DNA from: Hwanghaeella grinnelliae
GTDB taxonomy: Bacteria; Pseudomonadota; Alphaproteobacteria; UBA8366; Aestuariispiraceae
Assembly (NCBI RefSeq): GCF_004005845.1
Contig: NZ_SADE01000003.1
Location: 124,001-188,000 of the forward strand
Reading direction: 5' to 3'
DNA length: 64,000 bases
The notes under the pieces are model-generated. The model was not told where the DNA came from and searched no databases. It saw nothing but the letters and a program-made list of their open reading frames with translations. The stretch's first letter is position 1; each line of letters starts with the position of its first letter. This document shows positions 1-8,986 of this stretch, one piece after another. The translations under genes were made by a program, and so were the position numbers.

Positions 1-1
1 C

Positions 2-2644
2 CGCAAGGGTCAGTCTTGCGACTTTGACGGAGATATCCGCGTCCACCGACTTCATCGCTGCCAATGGGAACGGATCGTTCGGGATGACGCGACCGTCGCT
101 GGGTTTAGCGGTTTGCGACGCGCCGCCGGACCCGCTTGCGCCGCCGGATGCACCGGTGCCGCCGCCCGAGCCGCCGCTCTTGCCTTGCTGCTGGAAAACC
201 GACAGGTCCAGAAGGTTGGAGGTCAGCGCCACGTTCACATATGGCCGCTCACCTGCCGTCTTGGCTGTCAAACTGCCGGAAATGTCGCTCTTGCCCATCT
301 GAATCGCCAAGCCATTCACGCGAACTTCGTCCGACATGCTGCCTTGGGCACGGCCGCGTACCGTCAGCGGCCCCACATCCGGCAAAGGATTCCCAGGTGT
401 GGAAAGCTTGGCCAGGCTTGGACTATCAACTGAAACGGCGACATCCACGCCCGTCACCGCAACCGCATCGGCAATCGCGCCTTGGACGATCAGCAAAGCG
501 GTTTCCTTGGTTCCGACAGAAACATTGAGATCGTTGACGGCAAATGTCTCGGAAAGACCACCTTTCACGGCGGCACCCAGTTTGAAGGGTCCAAGCGCAG
601 GGACGGATTGACCGGCGAAATCCTGGGCGACTGGACTTAGATTACCCGTCTCAACGCCTTCCGCAGCGATTTTCAAGTCGATCCCAGCCTGATTCAACAA
701 ATCCGCTATCCCGCCCTGGACGGCAACCTTCACAACCTGCGGGTCGCCCAGATCGACGTTCACGCCCTGCAAGGCAAGCGTTCCGGATGGGTCGCCTGTT
801 ATTTTCGCTGTAACGGAGAGGGGGCCGAGAGCCGGCACTTTTTGACCGGCAAAATCCTGCGCGATCGGCGACAAGGCCCCGATCTGGCGGCTATCCGCAT
901 TGATGTCGAGCGTCAAACCCTTTTGCCCGATCACGTCTTCCATGCCACCAACAGCGGTGACGGAAATGAGGTCAGGCGTCCCAAGTGAGAAATCGATGTC
1001 ATCGACGCGCACGACCTTGTCCAGATCTCCTGCGACCTTCGCCGTCAAGGCAAGCGGGCCGAGGGCCGGCACTTTTTGATCGGCGAATTGCTGCGCGATC
1101 GGCGTCAGGGCGCCGATCTGGTTGCTCCTCACGTCGATTGAAATTCCGATGCCCCGTTGTTTCAACAGGCTGGCAATACCGCCAGTCGCCTTGACCGCCA
1201 ACAGCGATTCCTTGCCCAAGGTCATATCGAGGTCGGAAAGCTGAATATCGCTTTCCAACCCACCGGTGACCACACCCTGCACGATCAATTGCCCAAGCGC
1301 CGGCACCGGCTGCCCGGTAAAGGGTTCGACGATCGGGCTCAATTTTCCAACTTCAGGCGCCTGCACTGCGAAACCAAGGCTGATACCGTCAACGGTCATC
1401 GCATCGGCGATCGACCCCTGCGCATTGACGACCAACAGGTCGGCACGCCCTAGGGCGAAATTGATGTCGCGCACGCCAAGGCCGGCGGCCTGTCCGCCTT
1501 TCACAGCAGCGGTCAGCCGATAGGGTCCAAGGGCCGGCACGTCCTGACCGGCAAATTCGCGCGTAATCGGGGAGAGACTGGCCGTCTCACGGCCCTCAAC
1601 CAATAACGAAAGATCCACACCCTCTACAGTCGTCAGCGACTGAACGGTGCCCGTCAGTTCGACCCGTACGAAATCGGGCTTGCCGATAAGAACCTTCAGC
1701 GCAGGGATGGAAAGGTCGGCATCCGCGTCGCCCTGGACGGTCACCTGTACGTCAAACGCGCCAATCGTGGGCACCGCTATACCAGCGACTTGCGCTGCCT
1801 GCGCCAATTCGTCCCCCGCCAGGGCGACGACGATATCGATGCCGCGCCCGGCCGTCGGGTCCTGAATTTGTCCGTCGACCTGCAAGCCGATGCCCGCGAC
1901 CTCGCCGGCCAGTTGCACCGGCCAAGTTTGGGCCGCATCCAGCATGGCTTGCGGCGACCCCAATTGCCCTTCGATCGCAATAGGCAGAGAGGTGGCTTGC
2001 CCGTTGACGCCGACCGTCGCCTCACCAGCAACCTTCACATCCAATGGGCTGGCCTGATCGGAACCACGCACGGAGACTGTATCCAGACGAACCGTGTTCG
2101 TTTGCCCGGTGCCCTGATCAATCATCGTCACCAGGACATCGGAAATGTCGACCAGCCTCAAGATCGGCAGAATACCGCCACCTTCACCATCATCGCTGCT
2201 GGAGTCGGACGACGCGGAGACCGTCTCGGTTTCGCCTGCCTCACCTTGTGATTCACCGGGTTTCGAGAAATCGGCACTGCTGCGGCCCGACGCGTCGGTT
2301 TCCAAGGCGATCTGGGCATCGCTCAATTCAATCTTGGTTACATCCAGGATGCCGGATAGCAGCGGCATCAATTCTATCTGAGCGTCAAACCGGGCGATTT
2401 TCGCCAGTTCGGGCGTTTTCGCCCAATCGGCGTTCTGGAAAGTGAGATCGCGCACCGAAACCGATGGCGATGTTGTGATCAGATTCAGATCCAATGACCC
2501 GATGGTCAGTTTCCGGCCTGTCGCCTCGAAAGCCTGTTCTTCCACATAACTCTTGTCGATGGAGGAGACGAAGGCGAGGACCCCACCAACCGCCACGACC
2601 AGCAGAACGACCAAACCCAGAACGACACGCAGCACCCATTTCAT
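2..2644 (-). CDS. AsmA-like protein with internal tandem repeats (partial, cut by left edge)
   Basis: The reading frame is open from the start at 2644 to the window edge, giving 881 codons without the C-terminus. Residues about 4-26 form one hydrophobic anchor (start MKWVLRVVLGLVVLL), followed by a long periplasmic-type beta-rich region typical of AsmA/TamB-like proteins, which act in outer-membrane lipid or protein homeostasis. A Ser/Asp/Gly-rich linker lies near residue 140. From about residue 350 a motif of the form LSPIaqdFagQkVPALGpl recurs every 78 residues or so: coding DNA near 1525-1582, 1288-1343, 1050-1112, 823-880 and 590-640, with a degenerate copy near 372-410. A Gly/Ser-rich stretch follows near 110-190. 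The gene starts 3 bp after the HAD gene stops, so the two are probably cotranscribed. Family assignment is by overall architecture and is fairly safe; the exact substrate is unknown. Confidence 0.8.
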   Translation of the reverse strand, partial: MKWVLRVVLGLVVLLVVAVGGVLAFVSSIDKSYVEEQAFEATGRKLTIGSLDLNLITTSPSVSVRDLTFQNADWAKTPELAKIARFDAQIELMPLLSGILDVTKIELSDAQIALETDASGRSSADFSKPGESQGEAGETETVSASSDSSSDDGEGGGILPILRLVDISDVLVTMIDQGTGQTNTVRLDTVSVRGSDQASPLDVKVAGEATVGVNGQATSLPIAIEGQLGSPQAMLDAAQTWPVQLAGEVAGIGLQVDGQIQDPTAGRGIDIVVALAGDELAQAAQVAGIAVPTIGAFDVQVTVQGDADADLSIPALKVLIGKPDFVRVELTGTVQSLTTVEGVDLSLLVEGRETASLSPITREFAGQDVPALGPYRLTAAVKGGQAAGLGVRDINFALGRADLLVVNAQGSIADAMTVDGISLGFAVQAPEVGKLSPIVEPFTGQPVPALGQLIVQGVVTGGLESDIQLSDLDMTLGKESLLAVKATGGIASLLKQRGIGISIDVRSNQIGALTPIAQQFADQKVPALGPLALTAKVAGDLDKVVRVDDIDFSLGTPDLISVTAVGGMEDVIGQKGLTLDINADSRQIGALSPIAQDFAGQKVPALGPLSVTAKITGDPSGTLALQGVNVDLGDPQVVKVAVQGGIADLLNQAGIDLKIAAEGVETGNLSPVAQDFAGQSVPALGPFKLGAAVKGGLSETFAVNDLNVSVGTKETALLIVQGAIADAVAVTGVDVAVSVDSPSLAKLSTPGNPLPDVGPLTVRGRAQGSMSDEVRVNGLAIQMGKSDISGSLTAKTAGERPYVNVALTSNLLDLSVFQQQGKSGGSGGGTGASGGASGSGGASQTAKPSDGRVIPNDPFPLAAMKSVDADISVKVARLTLA

Positions 2645-2647
2645 GGC

Positions 2648-3319
2648 TTAGAGACTCCAAATCCGATGCAAATTACCCGGCAGATCGGCATAGCGGTCTA
2701 TCACCGTCGCCGCCCCAGCCTTTTTCAACTCATCGACCGGGTGATATCCCCAGGAAACACCGATCGCGTGTGTGCGCGCAGCCCGCGCCATTGAAATATC
2801 GAATACCGTATCCCCAATCATAGCGGTCGTGTCGAATTCCGCACCTGCTTCTTTTACAGCATCGCATAATATTGTCGGGTCCGGTTTGCTCGGCCCGTCA
2901 TCCGCGGTCTTCAGAATCGCAAAACGACCGGTAAGGCCGTGCCGATCAAGCGTGGCATTCAAGCCCCGTCGGCTTTTTCCCGTGGCGATGGCCAGCAAGA
3001 TCCCGTCTGCCTCCAACCTGTCCAGCACCTCCAAGGTGCCGGGATAGAGCGGTTCCTCGTGCCCGGGCTGCTGCCGGATCTCAAAAAAAGCCTGCTTGTA
3101 TCGCTCGATCAACCGGTCATGAACCTCACGCGGACTGTCTGGAACCAAGCGCGGAATGGCAAAATCAAGCCGCAAGCCGACTCCTGTCCGGATAAATTCG
3201 TCGCTCGGCGGCTCCAGGCCTTCGGCAAGCCAAGCATGCCGCACCGATTCAATGATCGAACGCTGACTATCGACAAGAGTGCCGTCGCAGTCGAAGACCG
3301 CCAATCTCACAATAGACAT
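2648..3319 (-). CDS. HAD-superfamily phosphatase, phosphoglycolate phosphatase-like
   Basis: This 223-residue cytoplasmic protein carries the full haloacid dehalogenase signature: motif I DCDGTLVD with nucleophile Asp10 and acid/base Asp12, motif II in ATGKSRRGL, the lysine of KPDPTIL, and motif IV MIGDTVFD. The helical cap inserted after motif I and the overall length fit HAD subfamily IA, which includes Gph and similar phosphomonoesterases. The substrate cannot be read from the sequence. The ATG at 3319 is chosen because AGGAA lies 6 bp upstream; a longer frame extends further but would overlap the pseudouridine synthase gene ending at 3345. It sits between that gene and the AsmA-like gene, all on the minus strand with tiny gaps, suggesting one operon. 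In other alphaproteobacteria a HAD gene often follows the pseudouridine synthase. Confidence 0.88.
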   Translation of the reverse strand: MSIVRLAVFDCDGTLVDSQRSIIESVRHAWLAEGLEPPSDEFIRTGVGLRLDFAIPRLVPDSPREVHDRLIERYKQAFFEIRQQPGHEEPLYPGTLEVLDRLEADGILLAIATGKSRRGLNATLDRHGLTGRFAILKTADDGPSKPDPTILCDAVKEAGAEFDTTAMIGDTVFDISMARAARTHAIGVSWGYHPVDELKKAGAATVIDRYADLPGNLHRIWSL

Positions 3320-3344
3320 AAATTCCTCGCTACTGACGTCAACT

Positions 3345-4607
3345 CTAACGGCGCTTGGATCCGCCGTCCTTGCCGCGTGTCCCTTTGGGTTTTCCCCGGG
3401 AAGGTTTTGCTTGGGCGCTCTTACCCTTGGCTGCTTTGCCGAGGGAGGAACGGGTCGGGCGCGGCTTTGCAGGTCCCGATTTCCTCGGCCCTGACCTGTT
3501 TGAGCCAGCCGCCTCAGCCGGTGACTTCCGCGCACCGGATTTTTTGGCGCCTGAACGCTGGCCACCCGACCGCTGGGTGTTGGTGCCTTGGGAGGATGAC
3601 TTGCGGGTTGGCGGTTTCGGTGCTGCCCATTCCTCAAACGGGTCTTCGATCAAATCTTCCGTATCCAGGCCGAGCATCTCAAGCGTCTGCAGCATGTGTT
3701 CCGGCAACGCCGCCGCAATCCGTGTTCCTGAACCCGGAATATCGATTTCGCGCGCATGCAGGTGTACTTGCGCCGGGAAGTCCCCGCCGGTCAGGAAGGC
3801 TTCTTTACCGCCGTACTTGCCGTCACCGACAATCGGGGCTTCCAAAGCCGCCATATGGGCGCGAAGCTGATGCGTACGCCCCGTACGTGGCCAAAGCGCG
3901 ACAAGGGCGGCGCGGCTACCCGCGGTGTCGATAACCTTGTACCAGGTGATCGCGGATTTCCCTTCCTCGGGATCGGCGACCATCCGTTCCTGCCCGGGAC
4001 CGCCGGCCTTGCCAAGCGGCATACTGATTTCCCCTTCCCGGGGATCGGGCACGCCGGCGGTGATCGCCCAATAGATTTTGCGGGTTTCCTTGTGCTTGAA
4101 CGCATCGCCCAAACGGGTCGCGGCGGCCCGTGTCTTGGCCAGCATCATGACACCACTGGTATCGCGGTCCAGCCTGTGCACAAGACGGGGACGCTCCCCC
4201 CCTTTGTCAGCCAAGGCGGACAGCATGCCGTCCAGGTGCCGCTCGGTCTTCGTGCCCCCCTGCACAGCAAGACCGGCCGGTTTATTAATGACCAAAACGT
4301 CATCATCGCCATAGACGACCAAGGACTTCACGAATTTCGCGTCTTCCGCCGATAGGGAACCGCGCCAATCCTTGTCACCTTTTTCGGCGGGTTCCTGTGC
4401 CTCGCCAAGGGGCGGAATTCGAACGACCTGCCCCGCTTCCAGGCGCTGGCTGGTCTTGGCCCGACCACCATCGACCCGTATTTGACCCGTCCGCAACAGC
4501 TTTTGCAGCCGGGAGAAGGCCAGATCCGGGAAATGCGTCTTGAACCAGCGGTCCAGGCGCATATCCGCCTCCGCTCTGCCAACCGTCTGGTTTCTTACGT
4601 TACTCAT
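3345..4607 (-). CDS. RluA/RluC-family 23S rRNA pseudouridine synthase with basic C-terminal tail
   Basis: The 420-residue protein has an N-terminal S4 RNA-binding domain (about residues 14-65) and then the RluA-type catalytic domain. The motif HRLDRDTSG at 144-152 contains the catalytic aspartate (Asp147), and RTGRTHQLRAH and IVGDGKYGG further on are standard RluA-family blocks. Enzymes of this family isomerise specific uridines in 23S rRNA. The catalytic core ends near residue 316 and is followed by roughly 100 residues very rich in Lys, Arg, Ser, Gly and Pro, which are probably disordered and may add RNA affinity. The start ATG overlaps the crcB stop by the ATGA arrangement at 4604-4607, so translation is probably coupled. 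Whether it is RluC or RluD by specificity cannot be decided here. Confidence 0.92.
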   Translation of the reverse strand: MSNVRNQTVGRAEADMRLDRWFKTHFPDLAFSRLQKLLRTGQIRVDGGRAKTSQRLEAGQVVRIPPLGEAQEPAEKGDKDWRGSLSAEDAKFVKSLVVYGDDDVLVINKPAGLAVQGGTKTERHLDGMLSALADKGGERPRLVHRLDRDTSGVMMLAKTRAAATRLGDAFKHKETRKIYWAITAGVPDPREGEISMPLGKAGGPGQERMVADPEEGKSAITWYKVIDTAGSRAALVALWPRTGRTHQLRAHMAALEAPIVGDGKYGGKEAFLTGGDFPAQVHLHAREIDIPGSGTRIAAALPEHMLQTLEMLGLDTEDLIEDPFEEWAAPKPPTRKSSSQGTNTQRSGGQRSGAKKSGARKSPAEAAGSNRSGPRKSGPAKPRPTRSSLGKAAKGKSAQAKPSRGKPKGTRGKDGGSKRR

Positions 4608-4984
4608 GCCATCACCGCCCGGATCAGGTGCAACCCCGCGAACAACCCAATGACGCCGCAGAGCACCGATGCGGTCACATATAAGCCTGCCTTCACCATG
4701 TCGCCACGTTCCAATAACAGGACCACATCCAGGGAAAACGTGGAAAAAGTGGTAAATGCCCCCAATACCCCGACTGCGATAAAGGCACGCAACTCAGCGC
4801 TGGGCGACCAGAACATGGCGGACGCTTCCACCAACACACCCATCGCGAAGGAACCCAGAACGTTGCAGACGAATATGCCCCAAGGGAATCCGGGCCCGAT
4901 CAAGGCGTTGACGTGATACGCCAGGAAATGCCGGCCCAGGGCACCCAAAGCCCCGCCGGCCGCGATGGCCAAGATTGTTTTCAT
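4604..4984 (-). CDS. crcB: Fluoride ion channel/exporter CrcB (Fluc)
   Basis: This 126-residue, four-helix membrane protein matches the CrcB/Fluc family: GGALGALGRHF in helix 1, the helix 2 block ending GSFAMGVLVE, and the conserved GAFTTFSTFSLD in helix 3. Fluc proteins form dual-topology dimers that let fluoride leave the cytoplasm. The ATG at 4984 gives the family's usual length and N-terminus (MKTILAIAAGG); an upstream in-frame extension to 5044 adds a non-family polar segment and was not used. The stop overlaps the start of the pseudouridine synthase gene, an arrangement common in alphaproteobacteria. I looked for a fluoride riboswitch in the 120 bp upstream and did not find a convincing one. 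Confidence 0.93.
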   Translation of the reverse strand: MKTILAIAAGGALGALGRHFLAYHVNALIGPGFPWGIFVCNVLGSFAMGVLVEASAMFWSPSAELRAFIAVGVLGAFTTFSTFSLDVVLLLERGDMVKAGLYVTASVLCGVIGLFAGLHLIRAVMA

Positions 4985-5144
4985 GCGGCGCACGCTATGC
5001 TTTTGACCATTCCCGTGCAAGCAGGACGAGGGCTGTTTCCCCATCTACCCCTATGAAGAACTCGCCTACTGTTTTACCGTTCCCGATATGCCACTAATAT
5101 GAGTGTCCATTCGGCACCGATGACAGCTGGGAGAGGAATATACC

Positions 5145-6134
5145 ATGGCTATCCGAAATGCATTTCTGGCGGCAACCGCCGCATTGGCCCTGACGGCTTC
5201 CGCCGCGACCGCTCAAGACACGCCGATCGGCGCGAAATGGTGGCCGTCCGTCCATGGGGCCGACGATCAAGCGGGAAGCAGCAACTACGTTACTCCCGAC
5301 AAGGTCATTGGCGCGGCGTCGCTGATCAAGGAAGGCAAGGCGATCAAGCTTGGCCGCGACTATGAGCCCGCCATGCCGCTTTTCGGCAACCGTGTGTTCG
5401 CTTTGCGCATTCCCGGATCACCGACCGGCGGAACGTTTGGCGAGAACAAGGTCGTCTGGAACGACGAGTTTCTGGCAACTGAAATCGGCCAGGTCGGGAC
5501 GCAGTTCGATGGTCTGGGCCATATCGGCGTCCGCGTCAGCGGCGAGGCCGACGGATCCGGAATTCGCTACTACAATGGCGTGACCGGCGCGGAGATTGCC
5601 GGCAGCTATGGACTGAAGAAGCTGGGCGTGGAGCATGTGAAGCCGTTCTTCACCACCGCCCATCTGGTCAATGTGGCCGCGATCAAGGACGCACCGATGG
5701 AAGCCGGCCAGGAAATTACGATGGCCGATGTTGAAGCAGCCTTGGCTAAGGACGGCAAAAGCGGTGCGGATATCAAGCAAGGCGACGTCGTGCTGTTCCA
5801 TACCGGTTGGGGCAGGCATTGGATCAAGGATAATGACACGTTCAACAGCGGCGAGCCGGGCATCGGAATCGAGGTTGCCGAATGGTTGGTTGAGAAGAAA
5901 ATCGCGCTGGTCGGCGCCGACACTTGGGCGACGGAAGTCGTGCCGAACCCCGACTCGACCTTAGCCTTTCCGGTTCACCAGATTCTGCTGACGAAGAACG
6001 GCATCTACAATCATGAAAACCTGGCGACGGAGCGGCTGGTCGAGGCCGGCGTGAATACCTTCGCCTATATCTATGTGCCGATGCCGATCGTCGGTGCGAC
6101 AGGTTCCGCCGGCTCGCCCATCGCAGCTTGGTAA
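5145..6134 (+). CDS. Secreted cyclase-family (PF04199) metal-dependent hydrolase
   Basis: The 329-residue protein starts with a clear signal peptide (hydrophobic residues 4-20 ending ASAATA before QD), so it acts in the periplasm. The body matches the cyclase superfamily that contains kynurenine formamidase: the metal-site block reads GTQFDGLGHIG, and GDVVLFHTGWG and GADTWATEVVPNP are further family blocks. The classical motif is HxGTHxDxPxH; here the second His position is Gln, as in a secreted subgroup of this family, so activity on N-formylkynurenine should not be assumed. A GAGAGGA ribosome binding site precedes the ATG. The gene stands alone, convergent to an MFS gene with a shared terminator between them. 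Confidence 0.85.
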   Translation: MAIRNAFLAATAALALTASAATAQDTPIGAKWWPSVHGADDQAGSSNYVTPDKVIGAASLIKEGKAIKLGRDYEPAMPLFGNRVFALRIPGSPTGGTFGENKVVWNDEFLATEIGQVGTQFDGLGHIGVRVSGEADGSGIRYYNGVTGAEIAGSYGLKKLGVEHVKPFFTTAHLVNVAAIKDAPMEAGQEITMADVEAALAKDGKSGADIKQGDVVLFHTGWGRHWIKDNDTFNSGEPGIGIEVAEWLVEKKIALVGADTWATEVVPNPDSTLAFPVHQILLTKNGIYNHENLATERLVEAGVNTFAYIYVPMPIVGATGSAGSPIAAW

Positions 6135-6153
6135 GCGGCGATTGAATGTAGTG

Positions 6154-6192
6154 AAAAGCCGCGGCCCCGAAAGGACCGCGGCTTTTTCTTTC
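6154..6192. terminator. Bidirectional intrinsic terminator
   Basis: A perfect 10-bp stem (6155-6164 pairs with 6176-6185) is followed by TTCTTT on the plus strand and preceded by an A-run that serves the minus strand. It lies between the convergent cyclase and MFS genes and can end both transcripts. Confidence 0.85.
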
Positions 6193-6208
6193 CCCGTCGG
6201 CCGAACGG

Positions 6209-7459
6209 CTAGGCCGGTGCCGTTCTAGCGCGTCCGCTGCGCAGCAGTATCAACACCATCACCAGAATATTGACCAGGTTCCAGCCGATGCCGTTTAGGA
6301 AGGCCGCGGTATAAGAGCCGGTAACCTCATAGACGGCGCCCGACAGCCAACCGCCCAGCGCCATGCCAAGAACGGTCGACATGATGATCACACCGATGGC
6401 GCGGCCGGCGTAGGAAACCGGCAGGTATTCGCGGACAATGACGGCATAGCAGGGCACGATCCCGCCCTGGGCCAAGCCGAACAACAGCGAGACGACATAC
6501 AGCGACGCCAAGCCGTCGAACGGCAGATACAGGAAGAGCGCCACGCATTGCAGGACCGACCCCAACAGCAAGGTCCTCACACCGCCAATCTTGTCCGCGA
6601 GCCAACCGGAACTGAGCCGGCAGATCACACCGGCCGCGAGCATGAGGGAAAGCATCTCCGCGCCGCGGGCCGCTTCATAACCCAAATCGACACAATAGGC
6701 GACGATATGCACCTGCGGCATCGACATGGCGACGCAACAGCCCAGCCCGGCGATCACCAGTAGAATCTGCAGCGCGCGCGGGGACAGGCCGATGGCTTGA
6801 ACGTGTTCCTCATGCGCGACACCGCCATTGGCCGCGCGTTGCTGGGCCTCGTTCGGCGGCGCGGACCGCAGCATCAATGCAAGCGGGGTCATCGCAACGA
6901 GGCAGAAAACGCCAATTCCGGCATAGGCAAAGCGCCACCCTTCCGCTTCCACGACATATTGGATAATGGGCGGCCAAATGGCGCCCGCCAGATAATTCCC
7001 GCTGGCGACCGCCGCCATGGCAAGGCCACGGCGCTTGCGAAACCATTTCGATATATCCGCGATCAGGGGCCCGAATCCAGCGGCTGTCGAAATTCCGATG
7101 AACAGACCTTGATACAGGTTCAGGACATAAAAATTGTCAGTCTGCGAAACCCCAAGATAACCCAGACATAGCCCCACAATGGCGACCAGGGCCGGACGGG
7201 ACACGCCGTACCGGTCGACCATTCGGCCGACCGCCATATTTCCGAATGCGAAGCCCAGCATCGTCATCGTGTAGGGAAAGGATGCGTCTCCCCGACCGAC
7301 GGAAAACTCTTCTTCGATCAGCGGAAGAATAACGACATAGGACCACAGCCCCACACTGCCGATTGCCGCCATGGTCAGCGAGACCCCGACGCGAAACCAC
7401 GCATAGGCCCCATCTAGAGTGGGGTCGTACCGGCATGCCGACATAATCCTGGAGATCAT
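6209..7459 (-). CDS. MFS transporter, oxalate/formate antiporter or monocarboxylate type
   Basis: The 416-residue protein shows about 12 hydrophobic helices and the major facilitator loop 2-3 motif GRMVDRYGVSRP, with a related GWLADKIGGVRT between helices 8 and 9. The GFGPLIADISKWFRKRRGLAMA block after helix 4 is typical of the oxalate:formate antiporter and monocarboxylate group of MFS permeases. It would move a small organic anion across the inner membrane. The ATG at 7459 has AGGA 7 bp upstream; a second ATG at 7444 is also possible. It lies just downstream of an amidohydrolase gene on the same strand with a 52-bp gap, so the pair may form a hydrolase plus uptake unit. The substrate is not determined. 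Confidence 0.85.
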   Translation of the reverse strand: MISRIMSACRYDPTLDGAYAWFRVGVSLTMAAIGSVGLWSYVVILPLIEEEFSVGRGDASFPYTMTMLGFAFGNMAVGRMVDRYGVSRPALVAIVGLCLGYLGVSQTDNFYVLNLYQGLFIGISTAAGFGPLIADISKWFRKRRGLAMAAVASGNYLAGAIWPPIIQYVVEAEGWRFAYAGIGVFCLVAMTPLALMLRSAPPNEAQQRAANGGVAHEEHVQAIGLSPRALQILLVIAGLGCCVAMSMPQVHIVAYCVDLGYEAARGAEMLSLMLAAGVICRLSSGWLADKIGGVRTLLLGSVLQCVALFLYLPFDGLASLYVVSLLFGLAQGGIVPCYAVIVREYLPVSYAGRAIGVIIMSTVLGMALGGWLSGAVYEVTGSYTAAFLNGIGWNLVNILVMVLILLRSGRARTAPA

Positions 7460-7511
7460 GACTGGTCCTAGGAGATGCTTGTTAATAGACCCGGAAGGTC
7501 GGAAAAAGCCG

Positions 7512-8747
7512 TCAGCCGGCCTGGCGCAGGATCTTCCCGCCTTTCATCACCATTTTCAGGTAGCGGTCCGGCTGCGTCATGATGGAGATATCCTCAACCG
7601 GGTCGCCGTCGATCACAATCAGGTCGGCAAGAAAACCTTCTGAGACCTGACCGATCTGATCTTTCATACCGAAAAGGTCCGCGGCATAGATCGTCGCTTG
7701 CCGTATCACTTCGATGGGCGGGCAGACTTCGGAGCGTATATTGAACTCGTTGAGCTGATGGCGGTGCATGATCCCCAACAAGTCCGTGCCATAGGCGATC
7801 TTCACCCCGCCCCAATAAGCCATTTCCAGGGCTTTGATGCCGGCATCCAGAACCTCATAGGTCTTCTGAACCAGGTCGGCTGCCATACCTGCGGCCTCGC
7901 CTTCCTTTACAAGTGCCTGATAGGTGGAAAGCGTCGGCACCAGCCAGGCGTCGTATTCCTTGAAAATCCCGACGGACTCCTCGTCGATCAGGTTCCCATG
8001 CTCGATAGAGGTCACACCCAGCTTGATCGCGCGGTTTACGGCCCGCGCCGTATAGGCATGCGCAATGACAGGGATATTGGCTGCGTTGGCTTCTTCAACG
8101 ATCGCCAGGATTTCCTCATCGGAAAACTGTGTGGAAGTGATCCGGTCGGTCGGTGAGGATACACCGCCCGATGCCATGATCTTAATATGGGTAGCGCCGC
8201 GACGGATTTCTTCGCGCGCGGCTTGCCGCACCGCGCTGACACCGTCGCAGACATGCCCCATGCCGGCGCAACAGAAACACTGCTCCAACCCGTTTTGCCC
8301 CGGTGAGCGCATGTCGCCATGCCCACCGGTCTGGCTCAAGGCATGGCCGCAATACAGCAAACGGGGGCCTTCGAGGAATTCCTCCTCGACCGCAGAGGCA
8401 AGGCCCCAATCCGCACCGCCGGCATCCCGCACGGTCGTGAAGCCCCGGTCCAGCATACCGGACATGACTTCTGAAGCCTGGGCCGTAACGTAAGACGGCG
8501 ACATGGCCAACAAGGCGGGGAAATTCGCGGTAACGGCAATGACATGGACATGTGCGTCACACAGGCCGGGCATCACCGTCTTGCCGCCCAGATCTATTTC
8601 CGTGCATCCCTCGGGAGCCAGGGGCTCATCGGCGATTTCAACGATCTTCCCGTCACGGATGCGAAGATGGCGCCCTGCGTTGCGATCACCCGAAACCACG
8701 TCCAGGATCGTCGCATTCGACAGCACTATTCCATTTTCCGACGTCAT
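7512..8747 (-). CDS. Metal-dependent amidohydrolase, imidazolonepropionase/prolidase-like
   Basis: The 411-residue cytosolic enzyme has the amidohydrolase layout: a small beta domain (residues 1-60), then a TIM barrel with HVH in PGLCDAHVHVIAV, the likely carboxylated lysine in THIKIMASGGV, the histidines in IPVIAHAY and SIEHGNL, and the catalytic aspartate in YGTDLLG. The C-terminal part reads DLIVIDGDPVEDI, as in imidazolonepropionase-like and Xaa-Pro dipeptidase-like amidohydrolases. Family members cleave dipeptides, organophosphates, ochratoxin or cyclic amides, so the natural substrate is open. GGGAGG stands 6 bp before the ATG. A cysteine-rich segment near residue 160 (CFCCAGMGHVC) is unusual and could hold a metal, although that is only a guess. 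The downstream MFS gene may import its substrate. Confidence 0.87.
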   Translation of the reverse strand: MTSENGIVLSNATILDVVSGDRNAGRHLRIRDGKIVEIADEPLAPEGCTEIDLGGKTVMPGLCDAHVHVIAVTANFPALLAMSPSYVTAQASEVMSGMLDRGFTTVRDAGGADWGLASAVEEEFLEGPRLLYCGHALSQTGGHGDMRSPGQNGLEQCFCCAGMGHVCDGVSAVRQAAREEIRRGATHIKIMASGGVSSPTDRITSTQFSDEEILAIVEEANAANIPVIAHAYTARAVNRAIKLGVTSIEHGNLIDEESVGIFKEYDAWLVPTLSTYQALVKEGEAAGMAADLVQKTYEVLDAGIKALEMAYWGGVKIAYGTDLLGIMHRHQLNEFNIRSEVCPPIEVIRQATIYAADLFGMKDQIGQVSEGFLADLIVIDGDPVEDISIMTQPDRYLKMVMKGGKILRQAG

Positions 8748-8986
8748 CGCATCCTCCCATTAACTGAATTGGGGCCGAGATTACGCGCACCACAGGAAAA
8801 GGAAAAGCACGCCCGCAACGAGGATAGCAGCGCATATGCGGAGCCGGATACCGAAAGCTTTCCTAAAATCCCGTATAAAAAATTCACCAAAGCGTTGCAG
8901 GACTATTCAACCCGCCCCATTTTTCCGTGACTAGGACATGGCGAGGGGACCCACAATTGGGAGCGCCTTGGTCCGGCGGCAGACTG

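Noticed and set aside
4985-5100. Fluoride riboswitch upstream of crcB
   Set aside because: The leader contains a GATGG-like stretch, but the paired elements and conserved loop of the crcB motif could not be assembled.
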